Shown: piece by piece, positions 58,513 to 64,000 of the stretch
How positions within the stretch are numbered: the stretch's first letter is position 1
How the letters are laid out: every line of letters starts with the position of its first letter
Source of the DNA: Holophagaceae bacterium
GTDB taxonomy: Bacteria; Acidobacteriota; Holophagae; Holophagales; Holophagaceae
Direction: 5' to 3'
Length of the DNA stretch: 64,000 bases
Assembly (NCBI GenBank): GCA_016720465.1
Contig: JADKKO010000004.1
Location: 1 to 64,000 of the forward strand
The notes under the pieces: model-generated
Databases searched by the model: none
What the model was told of the DNA's origin: nothing
The model's input: the letters and a program-made list of their open reading frames with translations, nothing else
Program-made: the position numbers and the translations under genes

Positions 58513-59994
58513 TTATGAATGGAGGCGTTGAGCCTCAGGGTTGGAAAAGACAGACGATGAAAACCCGTCGCGAAGACTGGGGCAAAAATCCTCCAGAAGG
58601 GCTAAGAAGCAGCGCGCATCCTCGAAATTGCTGGCAAGGCCGAAGGAGATTCGCACCGCCCCCGAACCCTTCCCTTCGATGCAATGTAGAAAGTCTTCTG
58701 GATTGAAGTGGTGCTCGTGCTCTGGAAGGCTGAAGCAATCTTCCAGTTCCTCTTTCCCAAGGCCCAGGGCGGTCTCGCCCGATCCGGGGTTGCAGAAACA
58801 ACCCGTGCGCAATGAGATTCGAAGAGATTCGGCTCTGAGCATGACCTCGCGGTGATCCACGAGGTTCCCCTGAGGATCAAGAAGGTTGAACGTGATCGTC
58901 GCACCCCGTTGATTCGTGTCCGAGGGCCCATAGATGCGAACGGCGGGAAGGCCATTCTGATGCTTGAGTTGTTGCATCTGCTCCAGCATCCAGCCCGTCA
59001 GGCATAGCCCGCGAACGCCGATGGATTCGAGACCCAGGGAGTCGAGGTAGCGGAGTCCCTGAGTGACTGCGGGAAGGTCCAGGAAATTAACGGTTCCATC
59101 CTCGAAGGCCTGCTCGCCCTCCGCGAAGTAATGGCGGTCTCCCTGGACCGAGGCGGCGGTGACGGTTCCTCCCGCGAACCAGGGGCGTCGCAGTTTGGAG
59201 AGGGCCTCGCGTTGGGCCAAGAGGCAGCCCACTCCTGTTGGATAGCCAAACATTTTATAGAAGGAGATGGATACGAAATCCGGTTTCCAATGGCTGACCT
59301 CCAGGCGATGCGAAGGGACGAAGGCCGCGGCATCCAAGAGCACGTCCCATCCATAGCCGTGGGCCAGAGCGATCCATTCAGGCGAGTGCAGGACACCGGA
59401 AAAGTTAGAACGCGCGGGATAACCGAAAAGACGTGGGGCGCCGTTGTGGGAGGAGGCTAGCGCAAATTCTAGAGCGCCTTCGTCCAAACGCATCTCAGGG
59501 AGGGTCAGGGGGGCGTAGGTGGTTTCGCACCCCTTTCTCTTCGCGAATTCCCGGATGCCATTCATGGAGTTGTGGTTGTCGGAAGACAGGAGTAGGCGCC
59601 CTCCGGCCTGGAAGGGATAGGATTCCCCCACCAGCTTCAAGGCCCCCGAGGCGTTGGAGGTGAAGATCACGGTGTAATCCACCGGATCGGCCCGGAAGAA
59701 ATCAAGGACCTCCCTCCGTGCTTCCTCCAAGTCCTGCGAGGTGAGCCGGGAAGCAGGACTCAAAGAGTGGGGATTTCCCAACACGTGATGGGAGAGATAG
59801 GACAGGTGTCCCTGGAGCTGGGATTCGGCGTAAAGACCCGACCCGGAATAATCCAGGTAGACCTGATGATTCTCATCCAGACGGGCGTAGTCCTTGGCCC
59901 GGGCGGCGTCCAGGTGGCGAGTCTGGGCGTACATCGCGTATTCAGCGAGAAAGCGTTCCTCTAGGAACGAGCTGGGATTCAGCGGCGTTGCCAT
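58513..59994 (-). CDS. Class V PLP-dependent aminotransferase (MOCOS/cysteine-desulfurase-like)
   Basis: 493 aa. VYLDYSGSGLYAESQLQGHL, IFTSNASGALKLVGESYPF, LLDAAAFVPSH (D221) and VSISFYKMFGYPTGVGCLL with PLP-lysine K247 match the N-terminal NifS-like domain of molybdenum-cofactor sulfurase. SLRTGCFCNPGSGE contains the Cys pair where desulfurases carry the persulfide Cys. The MOSC domain is absent. AAGGCACATCCC precedes ATG 59994. Its presence in a copper cluster suggests sulfur supply for repair or metal trapping, which is inference. Confidence 0.85.
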   Translation of the reverse strand: MATPLNPSSFLEERFLAEYAMYAQTRHLDAARAKDYARLDENHQVYLDYSGSGLYAESQLQGHLSYLSHHVLGNPHSLSPASRLTSQDLEEARREVLDFFRADPVDYTVIFTSNASGALKLVGESYPFQAGGRLLLSSDNHNSMNGIREFAKRKGCETTYAPLTLPEMRLDEGALEFALASSHNGAPRLFGYPARSNFSGVLHSPEWIALAHGYGWDVLLDAAAFVPSHRLEVSHWKPDFVSISFYKMFGYPTGVGCLLAQREALSKLRRPWFAGGTVTAASVQGDRHYFAEGEQAFEDGTVNFLDLPAVTQGLRYLDSLGLESIGVRGLCLTGWMLEQMQQLKHQNGLPAVRIYGPSDTNQRGATITFNLLDPQGNLVDHREVMLRAESLRISLRTGCFCNPGSGETALGLGKEELEDCFSLPEHEHHFNPEDFLHCIEGKGSGAVRISFGLASNFEDARCFLALLEDFCPSLRDGFSSSVFSNPEAQRLHS

Positions 59995-60004
59995 GGGATG
60001 TGCC

Positions 60005-63000
60005 TTAGGAATGGAAGCATCGCGGCCCCGGGGAGTCATGTGATTGCCAAGCCAAGTTCAGGCGCGGAATCGGGGGTGATTGGTCCATCCACCACCTCGC
60101 GTTTTTCCAGAGGTAGTACACCGCTGGATAGACGAGCAGTTCGAGGATGAAGCTGGTGGCCAGGCCTCCCACCATGGGCGCGGCGATTCGCTTCATGAGA
60201 TCCGCACCGGTGCCCGTGCTCCACATGATGGGGAGCAGTCCGATGAAGGCTGCGAAGACGGTCATGGCCTTGGGGCGGATGCGCTTCACGGCGCCATGGA
60301 TGATGGCCTCCACGAGATCGGCCTTGGTGTTGAGCTTGCCGGCTTCCTTGGCCTCATCGTGGGACAGGTCCAGGAAGAGGAGCATGAAGACGCCGGTTTC
60401 GGCGTCCAAGCCCATGAGCGCGATGAGGCCCACCCACACCGCGATGGACATGTTGTAGTCCAGGAAGTACAGCAGCCAGAAGGCGCCGATGGCGCTGAAG
60501 GGCACCGCCGACATCACGATGGACGCCTTGAAGGCCGACTTCGTGTTCGCGTAGAGCAGGCCGAAGATCAGCACCAGCGTGATCGGCAGAATGAGCTTCA
60601 GCCGTTCTTTCACGCGGATCATGTTCTCGTACTGGCCGCTCCAGCTGAGGCTGTAGCCAGCGGGAAGCTTCAGCTCCGTTTCGATGGCCTTCTTGGCCTG
60701 GTCCACGTAGGTTCCCACGTCGGTCTTGGACGTGTCGAAGTCAACCAGGACATAACCCGCGAGCAGTGCGTTCTCGTCCCGGATCATGGCGGGACCCGTG
60801 GTCCATTTCAGCTCGGCGATCTCCGCCATGGGGATGGTGGACCCGTTCGGCAGGGGCACCAGCACGCGCTTCAGGGCCTCCGGGGACTCGCGGTAGTCCC
60901 GGGCATAGCGGACATTGATGGGGTACCGCGCCCGGCCATCGAAGACCGTGCTCTGGTTGTCGCCGCCGATGGCGGTCATCACCATCATGTTGGCCTGCTC
61001 GACGCTGAGGCCGTACCGCGCCAGCTGCTCGCGCTTGAGGACGAAGTCCAGGAAGTAGCCCTGGGCGGTGCGCTCGGCGAAAGCGCTGCGGGTGCCCGGC
61101 ACGCGCTGAAGGATGCTTTCAGCGTCCACGGCGATCTTCTGGATGACATCCAGATCAGCGCCGTTGATCTTCAGGCCCACCGGCGTGCGGATGCCCGTGG
61201 AAAGCATGTCGAGGCGCGCCTTGATGGGCATGGTCCAGGCGTTGGGAATGGCCGGAAGCTTCACCACACGGTCCAGTTCCGCGACGATTTCCTCCTGGGT
61301 GATGCGGTCCCGCCAGAAGGGGCGAAGCATGGACTTCCCCCAGTCCGGGGCCCAGGAGGAAAACCACCGGGGTTTTTCGCGCCATTGTTCTTCGGGCTTC
61401 AGCACGATGACCGTCTCCATCATGGAGAAGGGTGCGGGGTCCGTGGCGGTATCGGCCCGCCCGGCTTTGCCGAACACGCTCCCCACTTCGGGGACCGTCC
61501 GGATCAATCGGTCCTGTACTTGAAGGATTCGCTGGGCCTCGGTTTGGCTGATTCCCGGCAGGGTCGAGGGCATGTAGAGCAGCGTGCCCTCGTTCAGGGG
61601 CGGCATGAATTCGCTGCCCAGGCCCATGAAGGCCGGGATGGTGGCGAGGACCAGCAGGAAGGCCACCGCGATGGTCGCCTTGGCGTGCCTGATCACGAAG
61701 CGGCAAGGGGGTTCGTAGATCCGGTGGAGGAAGACACTGATGGGGTGTTTTTCTTCCGAGTAGTACTTCCCGACCGCGACTTGAGTGAACGTCCAGGCCA
61801 GCCATTTGGGCTTGAAGGTGAAAGGTTCGACCCGGGCGAAGAGCATGCGCATGGCCGGGTCCAGGGTAAGCGCCAAGAGCGCGGCGATGCCCATGGCGAA
61901 GTTCTTGGAGAAGGCCAGCGGCTTGAAGAGCCGGCCTTCCTGATCCATCAGCGTGAAGATGGGCAGAAAGCTCACCGCCACCACCAGCAGGCTGAAGAAG
62001 ACGCTGGGGCCGACCTCCATCAAAGCTTCGAGGCGGACATGGTAGAAGTCGCCGGGCTTCCCGGCCTCTATCCACTTCTCAATCTTCCGGTAGGCGTTTT
62101 CCACCTCCACGATGGCGCCATCCACCAGCACGCCGATGGAGATGGCGATGCCTGCCAGGCTCATGAGGTTTGCGTTTTGGCCGATCCCATACATAGGGAT
62201 GAATGCAAGCGCCACCGAGACTGGGATGGTGATGATGGGCACGATGGCGGAGGGGACATGCCAGAGGAAGATCAGGATGATGATCGAAACGACGATCATC
62301 TCTTCGATCAGCTTGTGCTTCACGGTTTTGATGGAGCGCTCGATCAGTTCCGAGCGGTCATAGACGGGGACCACCTCAACGCCCTTGGGTAGGCTGACCT
62401 TCAGTTCAGCGATGCGGGTTTTCACCCGTTCGATGACATTGAGCGCGTTCTCTCCCTGTCGCATCACCACGATGCCGCCAACCACATCGCCGTGCCCGTC
62501 TAAATCCGCGATGCCCCTGCGCATCTCTGGACCAAGGCTGACAGTGGCTACATCGCTGAGGCGGACTGGTGTTCCATTCTCCGCCTTGAGGACGGCGCTT
62601 TCGAGGTCCTTCGTGCTCTTCACATAGCCTCGACCTCTGACCATGTACTCGCGCCCGCTGAATTCGACCAGGCGCCCACCGACTTCGGCATTCGCACCCT
62701 TCACGGCCTGGATCACGGTCTCGATTGAGATTTTGTAGGACGCCAGTTTGTTCGGGTTGATGCTGACCTGGAACTGCCTGGATTGGCCGCCGATGGTTGC
62801 CACTTCAGCCACTCCGGGCACGCTCTGGAGCGAGTAGCGCAGAAACCAGTCTTGATAGGACCGGATCTCGTCCGTGCTGTGTTGGCCTGAGTGATCCACC
62901 AAAGCGTACTGGTAGACCCAACCAACGCTCGTGGCGTCCGGTCCCAATTCTGTTTTCACGCCAGGAGGGAGGTTCGATGAGATCTTGCTCAGGTATTCGA

Positions 63001-63367
63001 GCACCCGGGACCTGGCCCAGTAGATGTCCGTTCCATCCTCGAAGATGACGTACACGTAAGAGAATCCGAAGTCCGAGAGCGCGCGCACCGTTTTCACCTT
63101 GGGCGCGCCGAGGAGGCTGGTAACGATGGGATAGGTGACCTGGTCTTCCACCAGGTCGGGGCTGCGATCCCATTTGGAGTAGACGATGACCTGCGTGTCG
63201 GAAAGATCCGGCACGGCGTCCAGGGGGATGTTCCGCATGGTCCAGAAGGACATGGCCAAGGCCAGGGCGGTGGCCGCCATGACCAGCCAGCGGTTCTCCG
63301 CCGAGAACCGGATGATCTTTTGCAGGAAAGTCGGGTGTTCGGGATCGTAGGCGCTGTTTCCGTGCAT
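60005..63367 (-). CDS. cusA: Heavy-metal efflux RND transporter CusA/CzcA family
   Basis: 1120 aa inner-membrane proton/metal antiporter. Opens with IIRFSAENRWLVMAATALAL and IPLDAVPDLSDTQVIVYSKW (HME-RND hallmark). Two large periplasmic loops and 12 helices; helix 4 has GIAISIGVLVDGAIVEVENA with the proton-relay acidic residues. SEFMPPLNEGTLLYMPST holds Met residues fitting the Cu/Ag (CusA) branch. The family is usually about 1,040 aa; a cytosolic insertion near 440-460 and a longer tail explain the extra length. AAGGAGATCGCC precedes ATG 63367. Confidence 0.92.
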   Translation of the reverse strand: MHGNSAYDPEHPTFLQKIIRFSAENRWLVMAATALALAMSFWTMRNIPLDAVPDLSDTQVIVYSKWDRSPDLVEDQVTYPIVTSLLGAPKVKTVRALSDFGFSYVYVIFEDGTDIYWARSRVLEYLSKISSNLPPGVKTELGPDATSVGWVYQYALVDHSGQHSTDEIRSYQDWFLRYSLQSVPGVAEVATIGGQSRQFQVSINPNKLASYKISIETVIQAVKGANAEVGGRLVEFSGREYMVRGRGYVKSTKDLESAVLKAENGTPVRLSDVATVSLGPEMRRGIADLDGHGDVVGGIVVMRQGENALNVIERVKTRIAELKVSLPKGVEVVPVYDRSELIERSIKTVKHKLIEEMIVVSIIILIFLWHVPSAIVPIITIPVSVALAFIPMYGIGQNANLMSLAGIAISIGVLVDGAIVEVENAYRKIEKWIEAGKPGDFYHVRLEALMEVGPSVFFSLLVVAVSFLPIFTLMDQEGRLFKPLAFSKNFAMGIAALLALTLDPAMRMLFARVEPFTFKPKWLAWTFTQVAVGKYYSEEKHPISVFLHRIYEPPCRFVIRHAKATIAVAFLLVLATIPAFMGLGSEFMPPLNEGTLLYMPSTLPGISQTEAQRILQVQDRLIRTVPEVGSVFGKAGRADTATDPAPFSMMETVIVLKPEEQWREKPRWFSSWAPDWGKSMLRPFWRDRITQEEIVAELDRVVKLPAIPNAWTMPIKARLDMLSTGIRTPVGLKINGADLDVIQKIAVDAESILQRVPGTRSAFAERTAQGYFLDFVLKREQLARYGLSVEQANMMVMTAIGGDNQSTVFDGRARYPINVRYARDYRESPEALKRVLVPLPNGSTIPMAEIAELKWTTGPAMIRDENALLAGYVLVDFDTSKTDVGTYVDQAKKAIETELKLPAGYSLSWSGQYENMIRVKERLKLILPITLVLIFGLLYANTKSAFKASIVMSAVPFSAIGAFWLLYFLDYNMSIAVWVGLIALMGLDAETGVFMLLFLDLSHDEAKEAGKLNTKADLVEAIIHGAVKRIRPKAMTVFAAFIGLLPIMWSTGTGADLMKRIAAPMVGGLATSFILELLVYPAVYYLWKNARWWMDQSPPIPRLNLAWQSHDSPGPRCFHS

Positions 63368-63377
63368 GGCGATCTCC

Positions 63378-64000
63378 TTAATGCTTGTGCCCATCCGCAG
63401 GCGCGGATGGGGATGCGGATGAGGAGCTCGCCTTTTGGCTGAGGTGCGCCAGGGCAGCCCTTAGGCGGGATTCGGAATCCACCAGGAAGTTGGCGCGGGT
63501 GACCACTTCATCCCCCGCCTTCACACCCGACAGGATCTCAACCTGTTCTCCAACCTTGGTACCCGTGGTGACCTCGCGGGGTTCGAACTTTCCGTCCCCC
63601 AGCGCGACGAACACGACCTTCTGGATCCCGGCATCGAGGACTGCATCCAGAGGCACAAGAATGCCTTTGTGGCCCTGTCCCTTCAGCACGACTTCTCCGA
63701 AGAGTTCAGGCTTCAACTCCCCCTTCGGATTCGGGAACTCAATGCGGACCTTGGTGGTGCGCGTCTTCGGATCCAGGAGCGGATCGATGAATACAACCCG
63801 ACCGGTGAAAGTCTTGCCAGGGAACGACCCCAAGGTCATCGTGGCGGTCAGGCCGACCTTGGCGAGCCCGATTTCGGTCTGGTAAATGTCCGCGAGAGCC
63901 CATACCCGGCCCAGGTCCGTGATCTCCAGGGGTATGTCCGCGGGTGTGATGCGGGCTCCTTCCACGACGTTCTTGACCGTGACCACGCCCGAGATGGGGG
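63378..64000 (-). CDS. cusB: CusB/CzcB-type membrane fusion protein, C-terminal part (cut by window end)
   Basis: Periplasmic adaptor of the RND efflux pump. About 207 residues are visible and the frame runs off the window (VTVKNVVEGARITPADIPLE, DLGRVWALADIYQTEIGLAK, FTGRVVFIDPLLDPKTRTTK, VRIEFPNPKGELKPELFGEV). These are the lipoyl/beta-barrel and membrane-proximal domains. The C-terminus is Ser/Ala-rich and ends ADGHKH. The stop is ten bases upstream of cusA. Confidence 0.9.
   Translation of the reverse strand, partial: PISGVVTVKNVVEGARITPADIPLEITDLGRVWALADIYQTEIGLAKVGLTATMTLGSFPGKTFTGRVVFIDPLLDPKTRTTKVRIEFPNPKGELKPELFGEVVLKGQGHKGILVPLDAVLDAGIQKVVFVALGDGKFEPREVTTGTKVGEQVEILSGVKAGDEVVTRANFLVDSESRLRAALAHLSQKASSSSASPSAPADGHKH

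Noticed and set aside
60080..62392. 770-codon open frame on the + strand
   Set aside because: Antisense to cusA; His/Gly/Asp-rich composition produced by high-GC codon third positions. The minus-strand RND protein is certain.

Overview
The window looks like the chromosome of a GC-rich Acidobacteriota of the Holophagae/Geothrix type. This is an inference from three things: the combination of narGHJI with alternative complex III, the general protein character, and a tmRNA encoding the tag ANDNFELALAA. There is no 16S rRNA gene to confirm it.

Layout. (1) 1-13.8 kb, + strand: an anaerobic/aerobic respiration cluster of narG (5' cut by the window edge), narH, narJ, narI and then actABCDEF (alternative complex III, a quinol:electron-acceptor oxidoreductase). 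Every gene here is broken by single-base indels up to about 12.93 kb. No such break appears in the remaining 51 kb, so sequencing or assembly error at a contig end is more likely than decay. (2) 13.8-24.5 kb: an ordinary housekeeping block with tRNA-Pro, a secreted protein, a zinc-ribbon protein, meaB, rlmH, a lipoprotein, glutamate dehydrogenase, an archaeal-type GAPDH-like enzyme overlapping a guanine deaminase, a 3-methyladenine DNA glycosylase, an FmdB-like protein and ssrA (tmRNA). (3) 24.48-34.1 kb: a mobile element directly behind ssrA. It has a three-copy 16-bp repeat, a Ser/Thr kinase plus HD-phosphohydrolase gene pair of visibly lower G+C, and on the other strand a Tn7/Tn5053-like transposition module tniQ-tnsC-tnsAB. 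In the TnsAB fusion the TnsA nuclease active site looks incomplete. A DUF6471 gene lies divergently behind an AT-rich palindromic region. (4) 34.4-43.7 kb: a LytTR fragment; a tightly packed minus-strand operon (zinc-ribbon protein, PD-(D/E)xK nuclease resembling HamA, Ski2-like helicase resembling HamB, HNH endonuclease) that is most likely an anti-phage system; a methyltransferase; lgt; and a predicted HhH/PD-(D/E)xK nuclease. (5) 43.8-48.9 kb: ferritin, a TonB-like transducer, a TonB-dependent siderophore receptor, a PepSY-type membrane protein and a membrane-anchored tyrosine-phosphatase-like protein, i.e. iron acquisition and storage. (6) 48.9-64 kb, almost all minus strand: a copper/silver (heavy-metal) resistance cluster with cusB (cut by the window end), cusA, a class V aminotransferase, two small exported CPVxG/CCxGC proteins, a methyltransferase, a DUF2231 membrane protein, a sensor kinase lacking its phospho-acceptor His, an orphan F1-epsilon-like protein with a Cys-rich tail, copA, an adenylate/guanylate cyclase and a TPR protein.

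How the parts work together: nitrate reductase and ACIII would both oxidise quinol in one respiratory unit. TonB, receptor and ferritin form an iron uptake and storage unit. CopA moves metal from the cytosol to the periplasm and CusBA exports it further; several exported partners share an unusual C-terminal His-Lys-His. The mobile and defence genes sit between ssrA and the iron genes. The most interesting candidates are the four-gene zinc-ribbon/nuclease/helicase/HNH operon, the TnsAB element with a degenerate TnsA site, and its kinase-HD cargo pair.
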